Counted from the first letter of the stretch, positions 26,953 to 36,552 are shown. The stretch is 54,238 bases of DNA from Paludibacteraceae bacterium (GCA_017553575.1 JAFZKQ010000121.1:1-54238); one strand, 5' to 3'. Made by a program: numbers and translations. Notes: generated from the sequence alone by a model not told the origin.

Positions 26953-29900
26953 ATGAGCAACCTTCAAATTGTCGACGTAGAGAGGCTCTACCAAGACTTA
27001 AAGAGACTTTGCGAAACGATAGGACAACTTCCGCCCTACCGGTTCTATACCACCTTGCGCCGACTCTTCTTCCTCGCCTTGGACGAATGCACAAAAGGGG
27101 AGGAAATTGCCTTTGCCGGCCCTATCGCCAAGATGGATTTCCTCTGCAAAAAACATCGAATTCCGCGACGAACTTACCATGCTGTCAAACAATTCCGAGC
27201 TAAGGTCAAAAGCCTATTAACACTAAGCGAAGAGGAACTTAAACGTAACCAATTACAGGATATTCGCATCCTTGCGGAATTCTTCAGTGGCATCTTCCAC
27301 AAAGGGATACCTGCCTACTTGAACAACCTCCTCCCCGAAGAGTTCGAGGAGGGGCCATCCACCCATACTCGTGCACTCTCCGACTGCATCCGAGTCATCG
27401 TAAATAGTTGGGACCAACGCTTCATCCGCGCCAACCGAATCGACGACGAAGAGGAGGAGATCCAGATATGCTACGCCTTCCTTCCCGAAGAGGCAAACAG
27501 ATACCACTTGGCAGGCGACCTCTCCTATATGGGGAGATTATTGTCGAAAAACTGCCATCTGAACCTCATTCGCCCGAAAATCGAAAATGGCATTTTTTAT
27601 CCCGAGTTCATCATCTATGAACCCGATTTCCTGATCGACATATCCACGATTGCCGAATCATTCGAGGAGTATGGACTTACTCCCCTCTCCTACCTCATCA
27701 AACGATTGAAACCCAAAGCGGCCTCCCAACCCATCCTAATCGGAAACTTGGCCGGCCAATTTCTGGACGAGGCCGTTTACAACGAGTCCCCTTCGTCCTA
27801 CAAAGAGAGCGTCACCCGCTTCTTTCGGCAAAACGCCCTCTCTATCGTCACCTGTCCCGACTTCTGCAGCCAAGATTTCCACAAAGAGGCCATGAGGCAA
27901 CAACAGAACTTAAGCATATACACCCAAAGGCAACTAGACGGACAACGAATCTTCGATCCGGAGAAAACGCTATTGGAGCCCTCCTTCTTCTGTGAAATGC
28001 TCGGGTTGCAAGGTCGTATGGACCTCCTACATGACGATAAACGGCTCCTTATCGAACAAAAGTCCGGCAAATGGGGGTATCCCAACGGCGGACATCAAGA
28101 GAAACATTACGTCCAGATGCTTTTCTATCTGGCTTGGATCAAATACAACCAACGCATCTCCACCGACGAGGTCAACGCCCTGCTCCTCTACTCCAAATAT
28201 CCGACAGAGGGGAAAACAGCACACCAAGAGAACGGCCTCATCAAAGAGGGACCCGCTCCCAAACTGCTTTTCAGCGCCCTCCAACTCCGCAACCAAATCG
28301 CCCATCTGGAGAGCCTGCTACTGCAAGGGAAAGTGACCATGTTGGAACATATCACGGCCGATGACCTGAACGTAAACCAGAAGAGTGGTCCGCTATGGGA
28401 ACGATACCAGCGACCCGATATAGAACAAATCCTACAAACCATAAAAGAGGCTGAACCCACGGCAAAAGCCTACTTCTACCGCTTTTTCTCCTTCGTGGAA
28501 CGGGAATACCACCTCTCGAAGAACGGATTCGCCCAAGCATGGAACACCTCCATGGAAGAACGGACCCAAGAAGGCTCGGCCTACTTCAACCTCCATTTGG
28601 AAGAGAGTAGCTCCACCCAAGGTGAAGCCAACGGCATAGAGTTCGTCCACTTCAGCATAGAGACAGAGCGGCAGAGCGACCTGCCCAATTTCCGCAAAGG
28701 AGACATCGTCGTCTGTTATCCTTACCGACAAGGCGAGAATGCCAATCTATGCAACGACATCGTCTTCCGTGCCACCCTTACGGAACTCAGCAAAGAACGA
28801 CTCACCATAAAGCTACGTGCCCCGCAACGAAACAAAAATGTCTTCCGTGCCAAGAAGGGCTATGTATGGGCCATGGAGCATGATTTCATCGACTCTTCGT
28901 TCTCCGTCTGCTTTAAGGAGCTCTTCTCGTTCCTCGCCATGAGGAACGACCTACGAAAAGCTTTGATCTTGAATCAACGCCAACCACGCATCAACCAGGA
29001 CATCCAACTAACTGGTGAGTATGGCCCCTTCAACGAATTGGTGCTGAAAGCTAAACAGGCAGAAGACTACTTCCTCGTGATCGGTCCTCCGGGAACCGGC
29101 AAAACATCTTTCGCCTTGGTCAACATCTTGAAAGAGACGTTAAGCGATCCGCAAGCCTCCGTCCTGCTCACCTCCTACACCAACAGAGCCGTAGAGGAGA
29201 TCTGTTCCAAACTGATCAAAGAGGGCATAGACTTCATCCGAATCGGTCACGAACACGCCTGCAGCGAATCATTCGACACGCGTTACCTCCTGAAGAACAA
29301 AACAGCCCAACTAAGCAATAGCGAAGAGATAAAGGCTGCCCTTCAGCAAAACCGCGTATATGTAGGCACCATCGCCGCCATCTCGTCCAGCAGCAACCTC
29401 TTCGAACTCAAAAGGTTCGATTTGGCCATCATCGACGAGGCTTCCCAAATCCTGGAGCCTCAACTCATCGGACTCCTCTCAGCAGGGAACGGACAAGCCA
29501 TCCAAAAATTCGTCCTTATCGGCGACCATAAACAACTGCCTGCCGTCGTTCAACAGACGGAACGGGAGTCGGAAGTGCAATCGGAAGAGCTTCGTGCCAT
29601 CGGTCTCACCAACTGCCGCAACTCCTTCTTCGAGCGACTGCTCAACTTACAGAAAGGGAACAACGACTTGGTTTACCTGCTGAACCGACAAGGCAGAATG
29701 CACCCCGACATCTCCGAGTTCATCAATCAGCAATACTATGCGAAGATGCTTTCACCCGTGCCCTTGCCTCACCAAGGGAAGGAACTCTTTTTCGATGAAT
29801 TAAAAGGGAAGAACTACGATGACCCTATGCGACAAGCATTGATCCACCAACGTCTTCTCTCCTTCCACGTGCCTACCATAGAGGACGACACCCCGGACAA

Positions 29901-30360
29901 CGTAAATAAGGCGGAGGCTAAGCTCATCATCGAAATCACCCGTCAAATATGGGAGTTATACCAAGAAGCGGGAAAGGCTTTCAACGCAAACACCTCCATC
30001 GGCATCATCGTCCCTTACCGTGCCCAAATCGCCACCATCCGCCAAGGATTGGAACGAATGGAGATTGAAGAGCTCCGTGGAATCACCGTAGACACCGTGG
30101 AACGCTACCAAGGCAGTGAACGTGAGGTCATCATCTACGGAACCACCATACGGACCCATTCCCAGCTCGATTTCCTTGCGGGAAACATCCAATACGACGG
30201 AGAGCAACCCATCGACCGCAAACTAAACGTGGCCATTACCCGAGCCAAAGAGATGATGATCGTCGTAGGAAACATCGAACTACTGCAGGAGAGCCCAAGC
30301 TACGAAACCTTTATTCGGTACTTGAGAGGGGGAAGAGGAACCCTCCTCATAACAAGATAG
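26953..30360 (+). CDS. Dna2/Cas4-like nuclease fused to a superfamily 1 helicase
   Basis: A 1135-residue cytoplasmic protein. Residues 1-300 are unassigned. A PD-(D/E)XK nuclease core follows at about 340-400: GLQGRMDLL (Asp357), then LIEQKSGK (Glu368, Lys370), and a downstream histidine and glutamine (EKHYVQML). CPDFC near 300 could supply some of the cysteines that ligate an iron-sulphur cluster in Cas4/Dna2 enzymes, but I do not see the full set. The C-terminal half is an SF1 (Upf1/Dna2-like) helicase: Walker A GPPGTGKT at 711-718, motif Ia SYTNRAVEEI, Walker B IIDEAS at 827-832, motif III GDHKQLPAV, motif V TVDTVERYQGSE and motif VI NVAITRAKEMM. Likely roles are end processing, replication or repair, or defence; the neighbours do not decide. 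It has its own promoter and terminator. Confidence 0.85.
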   Translation: MSNLQIVDVERLYQDLKRLCETIGQLPPYRFYTTLRRLFFLALDECTKGEEIAFAGPIAKMDFLCKKHRIPRRTYHAVKQFRAKVKSLLTLSEEELKRNQLQDIRILAEFFSGIFHKGIPAYLNNLLPEEFEEGPSTHTRALSDCIRVIVNSWDQRFIRANRIDDEEEEIQICYAFLPEEANRYHLAGDLSYMGRLLSKNCHLNLIRPKIENGIFYPEFIIYEPDFLIDISTIAESFEEYGLTPLSYLIKRLKPKAASQPILIGNLAGQFLDEAVYNESPSSYKESVTRFFRQNALSIVTCPDFCSQDFHKEAMRQQQNLSIYTQRQLDGQRIFDPEKTLLEPSFFCEMLGLQGRMDLLHDDKRLLIEQKSGKWGYPNGGHQEKHYVQMLFYLAWIKYNQRISTDEVNALLLYSKYPTEGKTAHQENGLIKEGPAPKLLFSALQLRNQIAHLESLLLQGKVTMLEHITADDLNVNQKSGPLWERYQRPDIEQILQTIKEAEPTAKAYFYRFFSFVEREYHLSKNGFAQAWNTSMEERTQEGSAYFNLHLEESSSTQGEANGIEFVHFSIETERQSDLPNFRKGDIVVCYPYRQGENANLCNDIVFRATLTELSKERLTIKLRAPQRNKNVFRAKKGYVWAMEHDFIDSSFSVCFKELFSFLAMRNDLRKALILNQRQPRINQDIQLTGEYGPFNELVLKAKQAEDYFLVIGPPGTGKTSFALVNILKETLSDPQASVLLTSYTNRAVEEICSKLIKEGIDFIRIGHEHACSESFDTRYLLKNKTAQLSNSEEIKAALQQNRVYVGTIAAISSSSNLFELKRFDLAIIDEASQILEPQLIGLLSAGNGQAIQKFVLIGDHKQLPAVVQQTERESEVQSEELRAIGLTNCRNSFFERLLNLQKGNNDLVYLLNRQGRMHPDISEFINQQYYAKMLSPVPLPHQGKELFFDELKGKNYDDPMRQALIHQRLLSFHVPTIEDDTPDNVNKAEAKLIIEITRQIWELYQEAGKAFNANTSIGIIVPYRAQIATIRQGLERMEIEELRGITVDTVERYQGSEREVIIYGTTIRTHSQLDFLAGNIQYDGEQPIDRKLNVAITRAKEMMIVVGNIELLQESPSYETFIRYLRGGRGTLLITR

Positions 30361-30370
30361 ATCACAAAAA

Positions 30371-30396
30371 AAGCCGTGGACACAAATCCACGGCTT
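30371..30396. terminator. Bidirectional terminator between the helicase and NtrC-like genes
   Basis: Arms AAGCCGTGGA and TCCACGGCTT form a perfect 10-bp stem around six bases between convergent genes, with an A run to the left. Confidence 0.85.
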
Positions 30397-30421
30397 CCAT
30401 ATATCATCTCGTAAGCTCTAA

Positions 30422-31588
30422 TCAAAGGAACACCGGCGCAGCGAAGACTTTCACGTCCTCTGCCGTAATCGTCTGCGAACAGAGGATAATCATACGCTCT
30501 ACGACATTGCGCAATTCGCGGATGTTACCTGTCCACTTGAAATTCTTCAACTCTTCCAACGCATCGTCGGTAAAGGTCTTCAGATGGACGCCCTGCTCCT
30601 CACAGATCGTCTCACAAAAGTAGTGGACCAACAACGGAATGTCATCCTTACGCTCGCGCAACGGCGGTATCTGGATCGGAATAACATTCAGACGATGGAA
30701 CAAGTCCTCACGGAAAGTTCCCTTCTCTATCTCCTTTTTCAAATCCTTGTTCGTGGCGGCAAAGACACGGACATTCACCTTGATGCTCTTGTCGCTTCCT
30801 ACCCTCGTCAACTCCTTCTCCTGCAACACACGCAACACCTTCGTCTGCGCGGATAGGCTCATATCTCCAATCTCGTCCAAGAAGATGGTTCCTCCGTCGG
30901 CCTGCTCAAACTTACCGATACGCTGCTTGATGGCTGAGGTAAACGATCCCTTCTCATGACCGAACAACTCACTCTCTATCAGTTCGGAAGGAATAGCCGC
31001 ACAGTTCACCTCCACAAACGGAGCATTCGCTCTGTTGCTCAACTCAAAAAGCTGACGGGCAACGACTTCCTTTCCCGTACCATTCTCACCCGTAATCAAC
31101 ACGCGTGCATCCGTCGGAGCCACACGGGCAATCATCTCACGCAAACGCTGCATGGCCGCAGACTCGCCAATCATTTGGGAGGTCTTTGAGACCTTCTTCT
31201 TCAAGACTTTCGTCTGTTGCACCAAATTCTGGTGGTCCAAGCCATTGCGTACGCATACCAGAAGGCGATTCAGGTCTATCGGCTTCTCAATAAAGTCAAA
31301 AGCGCCCTTCTTGATACACTCCACCGCCGTGTCAATATTACCATGACCGGAAATCATAACGACAGGCACGTCAGGGAAAGACTCATGCAGGCTCTCCAAA
31401 AGCTCGATACCATCAATCTGAGGCATCTTGATGTCACAGAAAATCAAATCGAATTTCTCTTGCTTCACCATCTCCAACGCCTTCATCCCGTCTTCGGCTA
31501 CCGAAACTGTATATTTCTCGAACTCCAAAATATCCTTCAACGTATTGCGGATACTTCGTTCATCATCTATGATTAATATCTTCGACAT
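30422..31588 (-). CDS. NtrC-family response regulator (receiver + AAA+), lacking the Fis-type DNA-binding domain
   Basis: A 388-residue regulator. Residues 1-120 are a receiver domain with acidic pocket Asp8/Asp9, phosphoacceptor Asp52 (FCDIKMPQ) and the conserved lysine in EKPID. Residues 140-375 are a sigma-54 activator AAA+ domain: Walker A GENGTGKE near 165, Walker B GGTIFLDEIGD, and arginine finger region FREDLFHRLNV. The sigma-54 contact loop reads GSFTSA (214-219) instead of GAFTGA, a form I recognise from Bacteroidetes members. The protein stops soon after the AAA+ lid, so the usual C-terminal helix-turn-helix is absent. No histidine kinase lies next to it. It is 56 bp downstream of the DUF3108 gene and may be the last gene of the dapB transcript. 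Confidence 0.92.
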   Translation of the reverse strand: MSKILIIDDERSIRNTLKDILEFEKYTVSVAEDGMKALEMVKQEKFDLIFCDIKMPQIDGIELLESLHESFPDVPVVMISGHGNIDTAVECIKKGAFDFIEKPIDLNRLLVCVRNGLDHQNLVQQTKVLKKKVSKTSQMIGESAAMQRLREMIARVAPTDARVLITGENGTGKEVVARQLFELSNRANAPFVEVNCAAIPSELIESELFGHEKGSFTSAIKQRIGKFEQADGGTIFLDEIGDMSLSAQTKVLRVLQEKELTRVGSDKSIKVNVRVFAATNKDLKKEIEKGTFREDLFHRLNVIPIQIPPLRERKDDIPLLVHYFCETICEEQGVHLKTFTDDALEELKNFKWTGNIRELRNVVERMIILCSQTITAEDVKVFAAPVFL

Positions 31589-31644
31589 TCCTAATCCTAT
31601 TTATGAAAACAATAGATGTATTCCAACCGACTTGCTTTTTACCG

Positions 31645-32466
31645 TTACTCAAGCTCCGAAGACATCGGAGTCTTCGTATTCTTCACGCTGCTGAGCATCG
31701 CCTTGATAGAACCCACCTTGATTTTGGCTGTCACCAACAATGGGACATGGTTGTCATCGTCGGAAACATAAATCGTCATATCATCTTCATTCTTAAACAA
31801 ATCACCCGTAATCAACTTAGGCACAAACTTCAGTGCCTTGTACTTCTTGCCTGACTTCAATTTGATGGTCTCCTTTCCACAGTATTTCAGACCGAGCTTA
31901 TAGACCTCACTATCAAACATCATATTGAAACCGACCAGCGTATTGACGGGAACCGTCTGCATATCCAAATTACGGAACTTATAACACGTGGAGACCAAGT
32001 CGTTGACATTATTGGCCACAACCGCCGTATCCTTCCAATGCCTAGTATTACGGACGAAATCCATATAGACTTGGGCACTATCCGTCCCGTGCACGTAGTT
32101 GTATTGTTTATTACAATAGTATGAGTCCTCGTGCTTCACCTCCTTGTAGTAAAACGGACGGGAGGAATCCACATCCATACGCGACATGAACGTATCACGG
32201 ATCGTGTACATCTTGTCAAACGAACTACGGGTCTTTCCGGTCACGAAAAGGTCGAAACACTTCTCGCCGTTCTTCTGGCTCTCCTTCACATTGAAGCAAA
32301 CGTCACCTGCGTGAATCCAGATGAATCCCCAATTGAAATAGATATTATATACCGCCGCCTCTCCCGCTTGGAAAGCAGCCTCCTGTTTGTATCGAGGTTG
32401 AGCGTTCGCTCCCTGCGCCATCAACAGGAGGAAAAAGGCAAAAACAAAAAACAACCCTTTTTTCAT
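31645..32466 (-). CDS. DUF3108 domain protein, periplasmic
   Basis: A 273-residue exported protein with a signal peptide (MKKGLFFVFAFFLLL...GANAQ). The rest fits DUF3108: AVYNIYFNWGFIWIHAGDV near the N-terminus, a run of beta strands, and a C-terminal YVSDDDNHVPLLVTAKIKVGSIKAML, the usual ending of this predicted beta-barrel-like family. I chose ATG 32466 because the longer frame needs a TTG start that leaves only a 3-bp gap and spoils the signal peptide. It lies 12 bp after lepB. DUF3108 proteins are envelope proteins of unknown function; a single mutant phenotype cannot be inferred here. Confidence 0.85.
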   Translation of the reverse strand: MKKGLFFVFAFFLLLMAQGANAQPRYKQEAAFQAGEAAVYNIYFNWGFIWIHAGDVCFNVKESQKNGEKCFDLFVTGKTRSSFDKMYTIRDTFMSRMDVDSSRPFYYKEVKHEDSYYCNKQYNYVHGTDSAQVYMDFVRNTRHWKDTAVVANNVNDLVSTCYKFRNLDMQTVPVNTLVGFNMMFDSEVYKLGLKYCGKETIKLKSGKKYKALKFVPKLITGDLFKNEDDMTIYVSDDDNHVPLLVTAKIKVGSIKAMLSSVKNTKTPMSSELE

Positions 32467-32478
32467 AAGCCACAATTT

Positions 32479-33945
32479 TTACTCGTGAACCATTTTGAAA
32501 ACACGATTCCAACGGATTTCGGAAAGAAGATTAAAAAAGATTGGCTTGTCTTTGTCAAACGACATCCATATAAAGATCGGCTTCCCCACAATATGGTCTT
32601 CAGGCACAAATCCCCAATAGCGGGAATCGGCAGAATTGTGGCGATTGTCTCCCATCATCCAATAGTAATCGTATTTAAACGTATAGGAATCAGCAGCAGA
32701 GCCATTGATGAGAATCTTTCCGTCCTTCACCTCCAACTGATTGTGCTCAAAGTTACGGATTATCAACTCATACAACGGAAGATTGTCAATCGTCAGCTGA
32801 ACAGTCGCTCCCTTCTTCGGAATCCAGATGGGACCGTAATCATCCCTCGTCCACCCCGTGTTCATGTTCAACGGGAAGGTCTTATCCTCTCCCATCAGAC
32901 TGCCCTCTGGTTCCCTCTTGATTGAAACCAAACTCTTAAACTTGGAGATACGCGTATACGCCTCTTTCGTAAGCGGAAGACGATAGATGTAGTTCATCTT
33001 CGCATCCTCGTCCATATCATAACCCATATCGGCCAAAGCTTGGTAGGCCTCCCTTTTCGGGTTAAGCAATAACCTATCGTCTAAGCTGACACCCAACGAC
33101 TCGAAAGCACGCTCCTCTATCTTCGACTTCATCTCGACAAAGTAGTTGTACTGCAAGCCTGGAATCTCCTTCTGCTTTTTTCCATTCACATAGACATCCC
33201 CCTTCACTATCTGGAGCGAATCGCCCGGCAAAGCCACCGCACGCTTCACATAGTTCTCCCTACGGTCAATCGGACGATAAACAATCTCTCCGAACTTCTC
33301 CGGATGCGACCATACAAAGTCACGACCGTAGAGATATACCAACTTGTAATAATCTGGGTTCTGCATTTTCAAAGCCACCGTGTCGCCAACTGGAAAGTTG
33401 AAAACCACGATATCATCATGCTCCACTTGTCCGAATCCCTTCAACCGCTTATACTCGCATTCAGGATGGTCAAGATAGGATTTCATGGTAACATCTTCCC
33501 CTGAAAAAGGGAAAGGTATAGAAATTGAATTATGTGCCAAAGGGAAAGCTATCGGCGTTATCGGCGTACGAGGTCCGTAGCTCAACTTGCTGACAAACAA
33601 CATATCACCCACCAACAAAGACTTTTCCAAAGAGGAAGTCGGAATCTTGTAGTTCTGGAAGAAATAGATGTTGATCACATATACGGCCACCAACGCAAAG
33701 ACGATGGAATCCGTCCAATCGGCCAACCAGCGCAAAACAGGATTCTTCACATCTTTCCATTTTCCCCAATTCACATATTTCGTCACATAAAATTCCAAGC
33801 ATAAAGGGATCAAGAGCAAGACCCAATAGGCATCCGACCATATCGAGAAGAGCACACAAGCAAGCGCAGCAAAGAGGAACTTCAACCACTGTTTTGTTGA
33901 CGCCGCCTTCAATCTTTTCAAGAAATCATCCTTTTTCGTTTCCAT
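32479..33945 (-). CDS. lepB: Signal peptidase I, long Bacteroidetes form
   Basis: A 488-residue type I signal peptidase (peptidase family S26A), which cleaves signal peptides of exported proteins on the periplasmic face of the inner membrane. Hydrophobic segments lie near 20-36, 39-56 and 78-95. The catalytic serine is Ser105 in IPTSSLEKS (aligned with IPSGSM of E. coli) and the general base is Lys234 in KRAVALPGD. Box E is [12 protein letters not shown] near 445. The enzyme is longer than E. coli LepB (324) through a large insert after the KRxxAxPGD box (about 250-400), as is common in Bacteroidetes. It is 19 bp after dapB and 12 bp before the DUF3108 gene, so an operon is likely. Confidence 0.93.
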   Translation of the reverse strand: METKKDDFLKRLKAASTKQWLKFLFAALACVLFSIWSDAYWVLLLIPLCLEFYVTKYVNWGKWKDVKNPVLRWLADWTDSIVFALVAVYVINIYFFQNYKIPTSSLEKSLLVGDMLFVSKLSYGPRTPITPIAFPLAHNSISIPFPFSGEDVTMKSYLDHPECEYKRLKGFGQVEHDDIVVFNFPVGDTVALKMQNPDYYKLVYLYGRDFVWSHPEKFGEIVYRPIDRRENYVKRAVALPGDSLQIVKGDVYVNGKKQKEIPGLQYNYFVEMKSKIEERAFESLGVSLDDRLLLNPKREAYQALADMGYDMDEDAKMNYIYRLPLTKEAYTRISKFKSLVSIKREPEGSLMGEDKTFPLNMNTGWTRDDYGPIWIPKKGATVQLTIDNLPLYELIIRNFEHNQLEVKDGKILINGSAADSYTFKYDYYWMMGDNRHNSADSRYWGFVPEDHIVGKPIFIWMSFDKDKPIFFNLLSEIRWNRVFKMVHE

Positions 33946-33964
33946 TGTTCACCCTTTCAGACAA

Positions 33965-34711
33965 TTAGAACTTCAACATATCATTCATACCTAGGAAGCC
34001 CTTCTTCCCTGCCGTAAACTCAGCCGCCACGACAGCACCCAAGGCAAATCCCGCACGGCTCTTCGCGTTGTGGTCGATGGTGATCACATCCACTTCGCTC
34101 TCGTAACGGATGGTATGAATGCCTGGGACCTCCCCCTCACGAATCGAACTGACCGGCATCTCATTTGCCGCACAAGCTGTAGAACCCGAAACTGTTCCAT
34201 CGGGGCTGGTGAGCGTACCCTTCACCCATTTCGCCTTACGGTCGATTCGCTCAATGATGTCGTCCGCCAACGTGATGGCCGTGCCGCTTGGCCAGTCCAA
34301 CTTGTGGACATGGTGGACTTCACTCATAGAAACGTTGTAATTGTCAAAACCGTTCATGATTTTGGCTAAATATTTGTTAACGGCCATAAAAATATTCACG
34401 CCGATGCTGAAATTGGAAGACCAAAACAACGTGTAACCGTTCTTGTCAATCTCCTCCTTCAAATCGCAAGGAGCCCAACCCGTCGTTCCGGAAACCACAG
34501 GAACACCAGCCTTAAAGCAGTTCCTTACATTGGCGAGCGCCGAATCGGGACGAGAGAACTCTATAGCCACATCCGCACTTTTAAAAGCCGCAGAGTTAAA
34601 GTCCTCCAAATTATCAATATCTATGATTGAAACAATCTCATGTCCACGTGATTTCGCTATCTGTTCAATGGTCTTACCCATCTTTCCGTATCCTATCAAT
34701 GCAATCTTCAT
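33965..34711 (-). CDS. dapB: 4-hydroxy-tetrahydrodipicolinate reductase
   Basis: A 248-residue DapB, normal for the family. It reduces 4-hydroxy-tetrahydrodipicolinate with NAD(P)H in the diaminopimelate/lysine pathway. The N-terminal Rossmann motif is ALIGYGKMGKTI (residues 4-15). The catalytic segment EVHHVHKLDWPSGTAITLADDI carries the conserved histidine pair, lysine and SGT substrate-binding residues. It heads a probable operon dapB-lepB-DUF3108, perhaps continuing into the response regulator. A -7 box lies about 117 bp upstream. Confidence 0.96.
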   Translation of the reverse strand: MKIALIGYGKMGKTIEQIAKSRGHEIVSIIDIDNLEDFNSAAFKSADVAIEFSRPDSALANVRNCFKAGVPVVSGTTGWAPCDLKEEIDKNGYTLFWSSNFSIGVNIFMAVNKYLAKIMNGFDNYNVSMSEVHHVHKLDWPSGTAITLADDIIERIDRKAKWVKGTLTSPDGTVSGSTACAANEMPVSSIREGEVPGIHTIRYESEVDVITIDHNAKSRAGFALGAVVAAEFTAGKKGFLGMNDMLKF

Positions 34712-34827
34712 CTCTCTAAATTTTAGGTGAATACCATGGCGAAAATCTCAAATTTGGCCACGGCTCCACATGTACATACAAGTATTAATTACAAACGGGT
34801 AAAAACCCCACCCTAATCATTTATTGG

Positions 34828-34835
34828 CAAAAGTA
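34828..34835 (-). promoter_or_regulatory. Bacteroidetes -7 box for dapB
   Basis: The minus strand reads TACTTTTG, an exact TAnnTTTG match, 117 bp upstream of the dapB start. Confidence 0.5.
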
Positions 34836-35006
34836 TTAAAAAAATCGTTATTCTTTGAGATTGATTATAAGGTTTATGCTTAAAATCTGTTTAAAATCCA
34901 ATATTCTACATTCAATGCTATATATTTTGCGTCACTAAATTACAAAAATCGCCTCGTCAAATACCGAAATCACAACTCACTGAACAACAATATCTTTCAA
35001 ATTACC

Positions 35007-35090
35007 CTGCACTTTTCGCAAAATGTTTTTAGCCCCAAAATGCAGTTTTCGCAAAATGTTTTCGACCCCAAACTGCACTTTTCGCAAAAT
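35007..35090 (+). repeat. Array A: three direct repeats, 33-bp period
   Basis: TGCACTTTTCGCAAAAT (with one G for C in copy 2) starts at 35008, 35041 and 35074, exactly 33 bp apart. Between copies 1 and 2 and after copy 2 the linker also resembles itself (GTTTTTAGCCCC and GTTTTCGACCCC). The core is close to the reverse complement of the array B repeat. Confidence 0.9.
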
Positions 35091-35126
35091 CTTATGACAA
35101 AATTGCCATACCCCAAGGTCGCTTAT

Positions 35127-35238
35127 CTGCAAAAAAGTGTAAGTTTCGGCCAGAACATCTGCAAAAAAGTGTAATGTTATGTCTAATGACCTGCAAAAAA
35201 GTGTAATTTTTTCTCAAAACATCTGCAAAAAAGTGTAA
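35127..35238 (+). repeat. Array B: four direct repeats, 32-bp period, upstream of the first DUF4143 ATPase
   Basis: CTGCAAAAAAGTGTAA occurs without any change at 35127, 35159, 35191 and 35223. The period is exactly 32 bp (three helical turns), with 16-bp linkers of unrelated sequence. The last copy ends 30 bp before the ATPase start codon. Read on the other strand the core (TTACACTTTTTTGCAG) resembles array A, so the two arrays face each other. Confidence 0.95.
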
Positions 35239-35268
35239 TTTTACCTTGTTTTTAAACGGATTTGGCGT

Positions 35269-36552
35269 ATGGAAAGACTCATAATGAACAAGTTAATCGA
35301 ATGGAAAGGAAAAAAGAACCGAAAGCCCCTCATTTTGAATGGGGCAAGGCAGGTTGGCAAGACATGGTTGCTAAAAGAATTCGGTAAACGCAACTATGAA
35401 AATGTCGCCTACTTTCTATGCGACAAAGATGAGGAAATCAACAAAATATTCTCCTCCAATTTCGATATTGAACGTATCCTCATACAACTCAGTGCACGAT
35501 GGGGGAAAGATATCCGTCCCGAAAAAACACTTATCGTTTTCGACGAAATACAATCATCGCCAAGGGTCTTGGAAGGGTTGAAATTCTTTTGCGAAGATGC
35601 GCCCAACTACCATGTTGCCGTTGCAGGTTCCCTGCTGGGCATCTCGCTCCACCAAGGAAGTTCGTTTCCCGTGGGGAAAGTGGACATGATACGGGTCTTT
35701 CCCCTAAACTTCGAGGAATTCCTGATGGCCAAAGGACAAAAAAGACTCGTTGACATCCTCTTCCAAAAAGACTACGAATCCATAAACACACTAAAGGAGA
35801 CTTACGAAAAGTTCCTGCGCCAATACTATTTTGTCGGCGGTATGCCTGCCGCCGTGCTTGCTCATGTGGAAAACGAAGGGATAGAGGAGGTCCGATCCAT
35901 CCAACAACAGATCTTATTCGATTACACCCGCGACTTCTCCAAACACCTCTCCAAGGCAAATGTGGCGAGAGTCAATCTGGTTTGGCAAGGTATGCCTGCA
36001 CAACTCTTCAAAGAAAACAAAAAGTTCATCTATGGCGTGCTGAAAGAGGGAGGTCGCGCAAAAGAGTTTGAGACCGCCATCCAATGGCTTATCGATACGG
36101 GGCTCGTTTATAAGGTGAACCGTTGCAAGGTGGCCCAAATGCCCCTAAAGGCATACGAAGATTTCTCGGCGTTCAAATTGTTCCTATGTGATTGTGGCCT
36201 CTTGGGGGCATTGTCCGAAATACCTGCTTCGCAAATGTTGGTAAGCGACGAGGCCATAAAAGAATATAAGGGAGGTTTCACAGAACAATACGTGCTGCAA
36301 CAACTGATAAGCAAGGATAGAGGCTCCATCTACTATTACAGCGCAGAAAACTCACGGCTGGAAATCGACTTCCTCATTCAAAACGAAGGCAAAATCGTCC
36401 CTATTGAGGTGAAGGCAGAAGGCAACGTAAGAGCCAATTCGTTTACAGAATATTTAAGAAACAACCCCGATACACACGGCATAAGATACTCCATGCTCCC
36501 CTACATAAAACAAGAGCATTTCGACAATCTTCCTCTCTGGGCCATCGATTAG
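35269..36552 (+). CDS. AAA_14/DUF4143 ATPase, copy 1
   Basis: A 427-residue protein of the AAA_14 + DUF4143 family. The N-terminal ATPase has Walker A GARQVGKT (25-32), Walker B TLIVFDEIQ (Asp92, Glu93) and sensor-like AVAGSLLG. The C-terminal DUF4143 part ends with EIDFLIQ...PIEVKAE, with Asp367, Glu380 and Lys382 in the arrangement of a PD-(D/E)XK nuclease fold. The cellular role of this very common prokaryotic family is not established. The start at 35269 aligns residue for residue with that of the paralogue downstream. Two repeat arrays lie immediately upstream and no exact -7 box is seen; TACCTTG at 35242-35248, four bases after the last repeat, is the nearest candidate. The next gene is a paralogue, 184 bp on. 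Confidence 0.88.
   Translation: MERLIMNKLIEWKGKKNRKPLILNGARQVGKTWLLKEFGKRNYENVAYFLCDKDEEINKIFSSNFDIERILIQLSARWGKDIRPEKTLIVFDEIQSSPRVLEGLKFFCEDAPNYHVAVAGSLLGISLHQGSSFPVGKVDMIRVFPLNFEEFLMAKGQKRLVDILFQKDYESINTLKETYEKFLRQYYFVGGMPAAVLAHVENEGIEEVRSIQQQILFDYTRDFSKHLSKANVARVNLVWQGMPAQLFKENKKFIYGVLKEGGRAKEFETAIQWLIDTGLVYKVNRCKVAQMPLKAYEDFSAFKLFLCDCGLLGALSEIPASQMLVSDEAIKEYKGGFTEQYVLQQLISKDRGSIYYYSAENSRLEIDFLIQNEGKIVPIEVKAEGNVRANSFTEYLRNNPDTHGIRYSMLPYIKQEHFDNLPLWAID

Larger units (their letters stand above)
34712..35268. other. 557-bp intergenic region holding the dapB promoter and two repeat arrays
   Basis: No gene is seen. The left part has the minus-strand dapB promoter; 34840-35006 is featureless AT-rich sequence; 35007-35238 is filled by two phased repeat arrays that lead directly into the first DUF4143 ATPase gene. 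Confidence 0.8.

Noticed and set aside
35127-35238. CRISPR array
   Set aside because: Repeats are 16 bp with 16-bp linkers and only four copies. This is too short for CRISPR repeats and spacers, and there are no cas genes; the arrays hug the ATPase start.
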